Source: an uncultured Lachnospiraceae bacterium (GTDB taxonomy: Bacteria > Bacillota > Clostridia > Lachnospirales > Lachnospiraceae). Taken from it: a stretch of 33,133 nucleotides of DNA. Within the stretch, counting starts at the first letter, position 1, and the number at the start of each line of letters is the position of its first letter. The stretch is from contig CAJURT010000038.1 of NCBI GenBank assembly GCA_910588875.1, positions 1-33,133 on the forward strand, in the 5' to 3' direction. The notes under the pieces were generated by a model. It made no database searches. It worked only from the letters and a program-made list of their open reading frames with translations, and was not told where the DNA came from. Made by a program: the position numbers and the translations under genes. Below are positions 9,094 through 15,737 of the stretch, piece by piece.

Positions 9094-9121
9094 ATTATAC
9101 ATGAGTGAAATAAAAAATCAA
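9094..9121 (-). promoter_or_regulatory. Putative murQ-EIIA promoter
   Basis: Read leftward, TTGATT (9121-9116) and TATAAT (9099-9094) are spaced by 16 bases. The start would fall near 9087, about 57 bases before the murQ ATG. The palindrome at 9106-9120 fills the space between the two boxes, an arrangement suited to repression. Confidence 0.55.
9106..9120. promoter_or_regulatory. Candidate RpiR operator, copy 1 (murQ side)
   Basis: TGAAAT-AAA-AAATCA matches the inferred palindrome TGAAAT-N3-ATTTCA at 10 of 12 arm positions. It lies inside the putative murQ promoter. Its centre is 32 bases from copy 2, close to three turns of the helix. Confidence 0.45.
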
Positions 9122-9137
9122 ATATTTAAAAATAAAC

Positions 9138-9152
9138 TGAAATTTTATTTTA
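9138..9152. promoter_or_regulatory. Candidate RpiR operator, copy 2 (rpiR side)
   Basis: TGAAAT-TTT-ATTTTA matches TGAAAT-N3-ATTTCA at 11 of 12 arm positions. It lies 55 bases before the rpiR start, in the shared control region, and could serve autoregulation. I could not settle on a convincing rpiR promoter. Confidence 0.5.
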
Positions 9153-9207
9153 CATCCTGAAAGAAATGAGGCATACTAATAGAAAAGTACAGGAGGAGGA
9201 ATCAGAT

Positions 9208-10056
9208 ATGAGTGTTTTGATTAAACTGCGGGATAACAGGAATCTGTCCGTGGCAGAAAACCAGGTGCGGGAGTATATCTTAAAATATCCCAAAAAGGTG
9301 ATGGAATATACGGTATATGACCTGGCCAGGGAATCCTTCACTTCCCCTGCCACGATTGTGAGGCTCTGCAAGAAGATCGATATCAAGGGCTTTGCCAGGC
9401 TTAAGGTGCTGCTGGCAGAGGAGACCAAATATTTCCAGGATATGAAGCTGAACCTTCTGGACACCACCACCATCGAGAAGGAGGACAGCCCCCGGGCCAT
9501 CATAGAAAAGATCACCAACATTGCGGTGAAAACTATCGAGGAGACCCGGGTTCTGGTCAATGAAAAGGTGCTTATGGAGGTGGTGCGCCTGATGGAAAAG
9601 GCAGTGATTATAGATTTTTATGGGGCAGGTGCCTCCAACATGGTGGCTATGGACGGGCAGTTTAAATTCATGCGCATCGGGAAGAATGTAATTACCTATC
9701 AGCTTTACGACAGGCAGTATGTCCAGGCCGTGAATTCCGATGCCTCCCATGTAGGGATTATCGTCTCTTACTCCGGGGAGACTAAGGAGATGATACAGAT
9801 TGCCGGGATCCTGCAGAAGAACGGAACCCCTGTGGTGGCGGTAACTTCCAGCGGGGAGAATTCCCTGAACCGGATCGCAGACTATAACCTGTTTGTGACT
9901 GCAAAGGAGACGGTTTTCAGGAGCGGTGCCATGGCCTCCAGAACGGCTCAACTCTATATTATTGATCTTTTGTATGCCCTGTATTGTTCCTTAAATTACG
10001 ATGAAAATATCCAAAAGATTCAGCAAACCCGGATTTCCTCCAATAATGTTTCATAA
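9208..10056 (+). CDS. RpiR-family transcriptional regulator, probably MurR-like (282 aa)
   Basis: Cytoplasmic sugar-phosphate-responsive regulator. It has an N-terminal RpiR-type helix-turn-helix domain (about 1-77, with LSVAENQVREYIL and TSPATIVRLCKKIDIKGFARLK) and a C-terminal SIS domain (about 120-255, with IDFYGAGASNMVAMDGQFKF and IIVSYSGETKEMI) that would bind a phosphorylated amino sugar. The frame is open from 9166, but AGGAGGAGGA at 9191-9200, seven bases before the ATG at 9208, fixes the start. It sits between murQ-EIIA and EIIB-EIIC/D-nanE, so it probably controls both. MurNAc-6-P is the inducer for E. coli MurR; GlcNAc-6-P or ManNAc-6-P are equally possible here. Three similar palindromes flank the gene. 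Confidence 0.88.
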   Translation: MSVLIKLRDNRNLSVAENQVREYILKYPKKVMEYTVYDLARESFTSPATIVRLCKKIDIKGFARLKVLLAEETKYFQDMKLNLLDTTTIEKEDSPRAIIEKITNIAVKTIEETRVLVNEKVLMEVVRLMEKAVIIDFYGAGASNMVAMDGQFKFMRIGKNVITYQLYDRQYVQAVNSDASHVGIIVSYSGETKEMIQIAGILQKNGTPVVAVTSSGENSLNRIADYNLFVTAKETVFRSGAMASRTAQLYIIDLLYALYCSLNYDENIQKIQQTRISSNNVS

Positions 10057-10058
10057 TT

Positions 10059-10073
10059 TGAAATAAAATTTCG
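10059..10073. promoter_or_regulatory. Candidate RpiR operator, copy 3 (EIIB side)
   Basis: TGAAAT-AAA-ATTTCG matches TGAAAT-N3-ATTTCA at 11 of 12 arm positions. It begins 3 bases after the rpiR stop and ends 16 bases before the -35 box of the PTS operon promoter. Confidence 0.5.
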
Positions 10074-10089
10074 CAATTAATCACTAATA

Positions 10090-10118
10090 TTGACATTTAC
10101 TTTCCGCTCTGGTAGTTT
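10090..10118 (+). promoter_or_regulatory. Putative promoter of the EIIB-EIIC/D-nanE operon
   Basis: A perfect -35 box TTGACA (10090-10095) is followed after 17 bases by TAGTTT (10113-10118), a poor -10 box with 3 of 6 matches. The predicted start near 10125 gives a leader of about 50 bases. The weak -10 may mean activation is needed or that the true promoter is a neighbour. Confidence 0.45.
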
Positions 10119-10176
10119 GGAGGAGAGATAAGTTTCCGCTTCACAGCCTGGAAAGAAGAAAGGAGGGTTACAAGCC

Positions 10177-10641
10177 ATGATTACCATAGCAAGGATCGAC
10201 GAGCGCCTGATTCATGGCCAGGTGGCTTATGCCTGGAGTGTTGCTTATAAGAGTGAGGCCATCATGGTAATTGACAACGAAGTGGCAGAGGACAAGTTTC
10301 AGGTATCCCTGCTCCAGATGGCATGCCCTGCGGGGGTAAAGTGCATGGTATGCAATGAGGAAAAGGGGGCAGAACTTCTGAAAAAGTATGAGAAACGGAA
10401 GATTTTCCTGGTGGTAAAGCATCCTTCCGCCTTGCTTTCCCTTTGCGGGAAAGGGATCGAACTAAAGGAAATCAATGTGGGAGGCCTTTACTTTAAGGAA
10501 GGCCGGAGGCAGATTTCCAAGACCGTGTATGTGGATCCGGAGATGGAGGGGATTTTCCAAAGGTTAAGTGAATTGGGAGTAAAGCTGGAGAATCGGACGA
10601 CCCCCACGGACTCCAAAGAGGATCTGATGAAGCTGATGTGA
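10177..10641 (+). CDS. PTS mannose-family EIIB component (154 aa)
   Basis: Cytoplasmic EIIB subunit that receives phosphate from EIIA and passes it to the sugar as it crosses the membrane. The N terminus ITIARIDERLIHGQVAYAW is the family signature, with His13 the phosphorylated residue. Length is near that of stand-alone EIIB proteins of this family. The start is supported by AGGAGGG at 10161-10167, nine bases upstream. It is first in a rightward operon with the fused EIIC-EIID and nanE; its EIIA partner is the leftward gene beyond murQ. Substrate is not readable from EIIB alone; context points to an N-acetylated amino sugar. Confidence 0.93.
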   Translation: MITIARIDERLIHGQVAYAWSVAYKSEAIMVIDNEVAEDKFQVSLLQMACPAGVKCMVCNEEKGAELLKKYEKRKIFLVVKHPSALLSLCGKGIELKEINVGGLYFKEGRRQISKTVYVDPEMEGIFQRLSELGVKLENRTTPTDSKEDLMKLM

Positions 10642-10669
10642 TGAGTTTTTGACTAAGGAGGGTATTTCA

Positions 10670-12262
10670 ATGAGTATGGTTCAGGTGCTGATATTAAGTG
10701 CATTTATTGCGATTCTGATTTTGGAAAATTACGGCTATGGCTATTGGATGATATCCCGGCCAATTTTTGCAGGGCCCCTGATCGGCCTCGTGCTGGGAGA
10801 TATCCAGACCGGGCTTTTGGTGGGGGGAAGCGTGGAACTGATGTACATGGGGGTCATTCCGGTAGGCGGAAGCGTGCCGCCCAATGCACAGATCGCGGGA
10901 ATCCTTTCCACTGTGTTTGCCATCCTGAACGGGGGGAATGCAGAGGTGGGCATTGCCCTGGCCCTGCCCATCGGGCTGCTGGCCCAGCTGCTGATCATGT
11001 TTGCCTGGAACCTGAACATTATCCTGATCCATGGCGCGGACAAATATGTGCGCTCCGGGGATTATAAGATGGTGGAACGGCTGCAGATGTGCGGCCTGGC
11101 AGTGTTTTTCCTGGTGTTTTTCATCCCCACATTCCTGGCGATCCGTTTTGGCAGTGAGTTCGTCAACCAGGTGGTGGCTTCCATGCCGGTGGTGCTGACC
11201 GACGGGCTGAAGGTGGCTTCCGGCATCCTGCCTGCAGTGGGAATGGCCATGCTGTTAAAAATGATGAATTTTAAGAAATACTGGCCCTTTTTCGCCCTTG
11301 GGTTTGTGTGCTCTGTGTATCTGGGGCTGAATGTGCTGGCAGCCGCGATTATTGCCGTGGCAATTGTATTTGCCATGCATACCATGGAGAAAGGCCGGCA
11401 GGGAGAGGACGGGTTTGATGATTTTGATACGGAGGATGGGGAGGAAGAGGCTTTTTCCGAAAGGCTTTTAGATAACAAGGTATTAAAAAAGGTATTCTGG
11501 CGCTCCTTCTTCTCCATGACAACCATCAACTATGAGCGTTATTGTTCCCTGGGTTTTTGCTATGCCATGATTCCTGCCTTGCGGGTGCTGTATCCCAATC
11601 AGGAGGATTTCCAGGAGGCCATTCTCCGGCACAATGAGTTTTTTAACTGCCATCCCTACACGGGGAATGCAGTGCTGGGCGTGTCCCTGGCGCTTGAGGA
11701 GCAGCGGGCAGCAGGGAAACCCATTTCCCCGGAAGCGATTTCTTCCACAAAAGCTGCGCTGATGGGACCTTTGTCCAGCATCGGGGATTCCGTGTTTAAG
11801 GCTACGTTTATGACTGTTTTTGCGGCTCTCGGCGCAGCGCTGGCGCTGGAGGGAAATCCGGCAGGACCCTTTTTGTTCCTGATTCCCAATGTGGCCCTCA
11901 ACGTCTGCTCCCGGTGGCTGTTCATCAAGCATGGCTATGGACTGGGGACGAACCTGGTGGTGAAGATGAAGAGCAGCGACCTGATTGAACGTTTTGTGGA
12001 AGGCGCCACGATTGTGGGCATGATGGCAGTGGGCGCCATGATTGTGGGATTCGTGAAACTGAATGTTGCCTGTGTGTGGATGATCGGGGAAAAGGAGATC
12101 ATCCTTCAGGATATCATTAATTCCCTGATGCCCAGCATCCTTCCCCTTCTTTTAGTGCTGTCCTATTACTGGATTCTGGTGAAACAGAAGAAGGGCATGT
12201 ATACTTGTATGATCGTCAGCTTTGCGCTGGGGATTGCAGGAAAGGCGGTGGGTCTTTTTTGA
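10670..12262 (+). CDS. Fused PTS mannose-family EIIC-EIID membrane protein (530 aa)
   Basis: Sugar channel of the mannose-family PTS, with both membrane subunits in one chain. Residues 1-240 are EIIC: several membrane segments, with RPIFAGPLIGLVLGD and GGSVELMYMGVIPVGGSVPP typical of the family. A very acidic linker (about 242-265, including DFDTEDGEEEAF) leads into EIID from about 265: KKVFWRSFF at its start, then HNEFFNCHPYTGNAVLG and GPLSSIGDS, then C-terminal membrane segments. These are normally two genes. The joint is fully in frame, with no trace of a stop or start at the boundary. The start is ATG 10670, with AAGGAGGG at 10655-10662; a TTG further up at 10649 is in frame but has no ribosome site. 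Its stop is followed closely by nanE. Confidence 0.92.
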   Translation: MSMVQVLILSAFIAILILENYGYGYWMISRPIFAGPLIGLVLGDIQTGLLVGGSVELMYMGVIPVGGSVPPNAQIAGILSTVFAILNGGNAEVGIALALPIGLLAQLLIMFAWNLNIILIHGADKYVRSGDYKMVERLQMCGLAVFFLVFFIPTFLAIRFGSEFVNQVVASMPVVLTDGLKVASGILPAVGMAMLLKMMNFKKYWPFFALGFVCSVYLGLNVLAAAIIAVAIVFAMHTMEKGRQGEDGFDDFDTEDGEEEAFSERLLDNKVLKKVFWRSFFSMTTINYERYCSLGFCYAMIPALRVLYPNQEDFQEAILRHNEFFNCHPYTGNAVLGVSLALEEQRAAGKPISPEAISSTKAALMGPLSSIGDSVFKATFMTVFAALGAALALEGNPAGPFLFLIPNVALNVCSRWLFIKHGYGLGTNLVVKMKSSDLIERFVEGATIVGMMAVGAMIVGFVKLNVACVWMIGEKEIILQDIINSLMPSILPLLLVLSYYWILVKQKKGMYTCMIVSFALGIAGKAVGLF

Positions 12263-12300
12263 TCAGTCAGGCGGTAAAGGAAAAGAGCAGGAAGGAAGAG

Positions 12301-12990
12301 GTGTTAAAACAGCTGAAGGGCAGGCTGATCGTATCCTGCCAGGCCAGGGTGGGCTGGCCCATGTACGGGGCGGAAATTATGGCTGCCTTTGCGGCAGCTG
12401 CCTGCCAGGGCGGAGCCGCAGGAATCCGGGCTACGGGTGTGGATAATATCACAAAGATTAAGGAAAGGGTTGGCCTTCCCATCATTGGCATCAACAAACA
12501 GTTCCGGGAGGATTATGAGGTGTACATAACCCCCACCTATGAAAGCGCCAGGGAGATCCTGGAGACGGGGATTGAGATTATCGCCATGGACGCCACCCCA
12601 AGGAAAAGGCCCGGAGGGGAGACGGTGGGGCAGATCCTGGCCGGGATCCGGGAGAATTATCCGGATGTGCTGGTGATGGGGGAGATTTCCACCATAGAGG
12701 AGGCAAAGGCAATCCTCCCCATGGGGTTTGACCTGATCTCCACCACCCTGTCCGGATATACGAAGGAAAGCCAGTGCGTGAAAACCGTGAACCTGGAATT
12801 GATCCGCAGGATCTGCGGGATTACGGATATCCCGGTGATCGCGGAGGGGAAGATCGCCCGGGAGGAGGAGGCAGTGATGGCCCTGGAGGCAGGGGCCCAT
12901 GCCGTGGTGGTGGGAACTTCCATCACCAGGCCGGAGATTATTACGGAAAGATATGTGGGCGCCCTCAGGGAGTATGGGGCAGGAAACTGA
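12301..12990 (+). CDS. nanE: N-acetylmannosamine-6-phosphate 2-epimerase NanE (229 aa)
   Basis: Cytoplasmic TIM-barrel enzyme converting ManNAc-6-P to GlcNAc-6-P. Family motifs in order: GRLIVSCQA, GAAGIRA, LPIIGINK, the DATPRKRP loop, MGEISTIEEA, FDLISTTLSGYT, VIAEGKI and AHAVVVGTSITRP. GTG 12301 is chosen because MLKQLKGRLIVSCQ starts as family members do, the length of 229 matches, and AGGAAGGA lies just upstream. The alternative TTG at 12259 overlaps the EIIC-EIID stop as TTGA and would add 14 residues; it would imply translational coupling. The gene ends the PTS operon and is followed by a strong terminator. NanE usually serves sialic acid or ManNAc use, but no nanA or nanK is present here, so ManNAc-6-P would have to come directly from the PTS. 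Confidence 0.93.
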   Translation: MLKQLKGRLIVSCQARVGWPMYGAEIMAAFAAAACQGGAAGIRATGVDNITKIKERVGLPIIGINKQFREDYEVYITPTYESAREILETGIEIIAMDATPRKRPGGETVGQILAGIRENYPDVLVMGEISTIEEAKAILPMGFDLISTTLSGYTKESQCVKTVNLELIRRICGITDIPVIAEGKIAREEEAVMALEAGAHAVVVGTSITRPEIITERYVGALREYGAGN

Positions 12991-13048
12991 CGGAAAAGAG
13001 AAGGAAGAAGACCCGGATCAGGGATGTATGAGACTGCCGGGAAATGAG

Positions 13049-13084
13049 GACACCGGCTGGCAGAAGCGCCAGCCGGTGTCTTTT
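13049..13084 (+). terminator. Strong terminator shared by nanE operon and lysR
   Basis: The perfect 13-bp arms GACACCGGCTGGC (13049-13061) and GCCAGCCGGTGTC (13068-13080) enclose a 6-base loop and are followed by TTTT. The stem lies 3 bases beyond the stop codon of the convergent lysR gene, so it may also stop transcription from the other side, though no T-run follows on that strand. Confidence 0.9.
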
Positions 13085-14012
13085 ATACAAGATCCAGGAA
13101 TTCGGTAATAATCTTAGTCATATACCGGTTCTTTTTGAAATAAAAATTCACATCCCGGATGGCATCCCGGTTATCTAACTTGTAATAGAGCAGGTTTTTG
13201 TCTTCCGGAACATGGCAGATCAGGGTATCTCCGCAGAAGGAGATGCCAATGCCGCATCGGGAAAGATTGTAGGCTGTGATCTGCTGCTCCAGTTCAAACC
13301 GGATATCAGGGACGAAACGGGCATGGTGGCAGATTTTGTCAGCCCGGATCCGGGTGTCATTGCCGGACTTTAACAGTAAGAAGGGGTCCTTTTGGAAGAC
13401 CTCCAGCGGGATTGGCGGGATTCTGGAATTCAGGTGCCGGCTTTCCCGGATATCCAGGGCTGTCAGGGCGTAGTTTCGGACTGCCAGATTGGAGGCAAAG
13501 TGAGAAGGGACCACAAGAAGAAGGTGGTCCTCACAGAAAAAGCGTTTTCCGAAAACAGCAGGATCCATGGCTTTATTGTCAATAAGAAGATCTAATGCAC
13601 CGGAAAAAAGCATATCCGCCAGCTTTGTGGTATAGGCTTCGATCAGGTTGACCCGGATATGGGGATATTTTTCTGTGAAACGGGATATAAGGGGCGGGAG
13701 CACATAGGAGGCATAAAAATTTGTGCCGCCGATGGAAACGGAGCCGTTGCGCATATCCTGCATATCCTGGACATAATTCTGGAACCCGTTTTCCACATCC
13801 ATGATGGCTTCAATGGCATGGATATATTCCTTCCCCAATTCGGTCAGCCGGATGGGGTTGGAACTCCGGTCAAAGATAGGGAAGCCAATCTTCTGTTCTG
13901 CCTTTTTGACAGCGGCGCTCAAGGAGGGCTGGCTGATATAGAGATTCTTTGCGGCTTTAGAAAAACTTTGTTCTTTATACACTTCATAAACATAATCCAT
14001 CCCCTGGAACAT
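13083..14012 (-). CDS. LysR-family transcriptional regulator (309 aa)
   Basis: DNA-binding regulator with an N-terminal winged helix (FSKAAKNLYISQPSLSAAVKKAEQKIGFPIFDRS, about 17-52) and a C-terminal substrate-binding-like effector domain (about 90-300). The start is placed at ATG 14012: it puts the SFSKAA helix at the usual distance from the N terminus, while the upstream in-frame TTG at 14024 sits directly against AAGGA with no spacing. The ATG at 14000 is another possibility. The gene is divergent from the aspartase gene, the usual arrangement for a LysR protein acting on its neighbour. The effector is unknown; aspartate, fumarate or a related C4 acid would be the first guess. Confidence 0.88.
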   Translation of the reverse strand: MFQGMDYVYEVYKEQSFSKAAKNLYISQPSLSAAVKKAEQKIGFPIFDRSSNPIRLTELGKEYIHAIEAIMDVENGFQNYVQDMQDMRNGSVSIGGTNFYASYVLPPLISRFTEKYPHIRVNLIEAYTTKLADMLFSGALDLLIDNKAMDPAVFGKRFFCEDHLLLVVPSHFASNLAVRNYALTALDIRESRHLNSRIPPIPLEVFQKDPFLLLKSGNDTRIRADKICHHARFVPDIRFELEQQITAYNLSRCGIGISFCGDTLICHVPEDKNLLYYKLDNRDAIRDVNFYFKKNRYMTKIITEFLDLV

Positions 14013-14055
14013 AACTTCTCTCAATCCTTCCCTGTTATAGACAAATATCTATAAT

Positions 14056-14077
14056 AAATATGAAAATATAAGTATTT
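14056..14077. promoter_or_regulatory. Candidate LysR binding site between lysR and aspA
   Basis: The inverted repeat AAATA-N12-TATTT abuts and overlaps the aspA -35 box at 14076. A T-N11-A pattern (14059 to 14071) lies within it, as expected of LysR boxes. The region is very AT-rich, so chance repeats are common. Confidence 0.3.
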
Positions 14078-14091
14078 GAAAATATTGTAAA
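14063..14091 (-). promoter_or_regulatory. Possible lysR promoter overlapping the aspA promoter
   Basis: Read leftward, TTTACA (14091-14086) and TATTTT (14068-14063) are 17 bases apart. It shares DNA with the aspA promoter and the candidate LysR site, which would allow autorepression. Confidence 0.35.
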
Positions 14092-14104
14092 GCAGGATTA
14101 TACT
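14076..14104 (+). promoter_or_regulatory. Promoter of aspA
   Basis: TTGAAA (14076-14081) and TATACT (14099-14104) are separated by exactly 17 bases, each 5 of 6 to consensus. The predicted start near 14111 leaves a leader of about 42 bases ending in a GGAGG ribosome site. Confidence 0.75.
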
Positions 14105-14152
14105 GATGTCAAGAAAGAGAAAGGGATGGTTTTCCAGCCAGGAGGATAAAGG

Positions 14153-15589
14153 ATGAAGGAAGAAATGAAAAGATACCGTATGGAACACGATTCGATTGGG
14201 GAGAAGGAAGTGCCGGAGGAGGCCTACTATGGGATCCAGACCTTAAGAGCCTATGAAAACTTTTACATAACCGGCCTGAAGATGCACCCGGAACTGATCA
14301 ACAGTGTGGCACAGATCAAAAAAGCCGCTGCCATAACCAACTTTGAAGTGGGGGAATTGGACAAAAGGATTGCAGATGCCATCGTGCGGGCCTGTGACGA
14401 GATCATAGCCGGTAAGCTGCACGACCAATTCATTGTGGATCCCATCCAGGGCGGGGCAGGGACATCTCTGAATATGAATGCCAACGAGGTGATAGCGAAC
14501 CGTGCCATCGAACTTCTGGGGGGCAAAAAAGGGGACTATAATCTGGTAAATCCCAACGACCATGTGAATTTTGGACAGTCCACCAACGATGTGTTTCCTT
14601 CCTGCGGGAAAATGGCGGCTTTAAAGCTGTTAGACCATGCACAGGATGAACTGAAAAGACTGGAGAAGGCATTGACGGAAAAGTCGGTGGAATTTGATTC
14701 TGTGATTAAAATGGGAAGAACCCAGCTGCAGGATGCGGTTCCCATCCGCCTTGGCCAGGAGTTCCATGCCTATGCTTCTGCCATAAAACGGGATATCCGC
14801 CGATTCGAGAATGCCAAGGACGAGATCAAGAGCCTGAATCTGGGAGGGACAGCCATTGGCACAGGGCTGAATGCGGATGTGCAGTATTTTAAGAGGGTGG
14901 TAAAAAACATGTCTACCCTGACCGGGCAGGACCTGATCCAGTCTTATGACATGATTGACGCCACCCAGAATCTGGACAGCTATGCCAGTGTCTCGGGCAT
15001 TGTGAAAAACTGTGCCATCACCCTGTCAAAGATGTCCAATGACCTGCGCCTGATGTCCTCCGGCCCCCGGACCGGTTTTGGTGAGATCAACCTCCCGGCC
15101 AAACAGAACGGGTCTTCCATCATGCCGGGAAAGGTAAATCCTGTGATCCCGGAGGTGGTAAACCAGGTGGCATTCAACATTATTGGCAATGATGTGACCA
15201 TTGCCATGGCAGCAGAGGCAGGGCAGCTGGAACTGAATGCCTTTGAGCCCATTATTTTCTACAACCTGTTCCAGTCTATCGAGACATTGACCTTTGCGGT
15301 GAGGACGCTGATTGACAACTGTATTGTGGGGATCACTGCCAATGAAGAACACTGCCGTAAGATGGTGGAAAACAGCATCGGCATCATCACGGCAATCTGC
15401 CCGTATGTGGGCTATGAGACGGCTGCCAATATTGCCAAGGAAGCCCTGCGGACCGGCCGCCTGGTGAGGGATCTGATCCTGGAGAGGAAGCTGATGGATC
15501 TGGAGCAGCTAAAGACTATCCTTAACCCTTATACCATGACAGAGCCGGGGATCCGCGGGAAAGATCCAATGGAGAAATTCAGAAGCTGA
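14153..15589 (+). CDS. aspA: Aspartate ammonia-lyase (478 aa)
   Basis: Cytoplasmic enzyme of the aspartase/fumarase superfamily; the likely reaction is L-aspartate to fumarate plus ammonia. It begins in the family manner (YRMEHDSIGEKEVPEEAYYGIQTLRAYENF) and carries GAGTSLNMNANEVIANRA, NPNDHVNFGQSTNDVFPS, GRTQLQDAVPIRLGQEF and the signature loop GSSIMPGKVNP. NFGQSTND rather than the SQSSND common in fumarase C, together with the N-terminal segment, favours aspartase. Length fits aspartase. GGAGG at 14141-14145, seven bases upstream, supports the first ATG. It is a single-gene transcript divergent from lysR. A hairpin without a T-run follows at 15593-15614. Confidence 0.9.
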   Translation: MKEEMKRYRMEHDSIGEKEVPEEAYYGIQTLRAYENFYITGLKMHPELINSVAQIKKAAAITNFEVGELDKRIADAIVRACDEIIAGKLHDQFIVDPIQGGAGTSLNMNANEVIANRAIELLGGKKGDYNLVNPNDHVNFGQSTNDVFPSCGKMAALKLLDHAQDELKRLEKALTEKSVEFDSVIKMGRTQLQDAVPIRLGQEFHAYASAIKRDIRRFENAKDEIKSLNLGGTAIGTGLNADVQYFKRVVKNMSTLTGQDLIQSYDMIDATQNLDSYASVSGIVKNCAITLSKMSNDLRLMSSGPRTGFGEINLPAKQNGSSIMPGKVNPVIPEVVNQVAFNIIGNDVTIAMAAEAGQLELNAFEPIIFYNLFQSIETLTFAVRTLIDNCIVGITANEEHCRKMVENSIGIITAICPYVGYETAANIAKEALRTGRLVRDLILERKLMDLEQLKTILNPYTMTEPGIRGKDPMEKFRS

Positions 15590-15737
15590 AGGCTTCCGCC
15601 AGCACTGGTGGAAGGAACTGCCGGGATACACGATAAGTTGTAAGAGATAACAGGTATTTCATCAAAAAAAGCATGTTTTTTCCCTGGGTTTTTGCAGTAA
15701 AATGGAAACAGAACAAAAACCAAAAAGGAGAAACAAC

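Noticed and set aside
10649..10669. Upstream TTG as start of the EIIC-EIID gene
   Set aside because: It has no ribosome site, whereas AAGGAGGG is ideally placed before the ATG at 10670.
15593..15614. Hairpin CTTCCGCCAG / CTGGTGGAAG just after aspA
   Set aside because: The stem is good but the loop is only 2 bases if fully paired and no T-run follows, so I do not call it a terminator. It could still be a processing hairpin.
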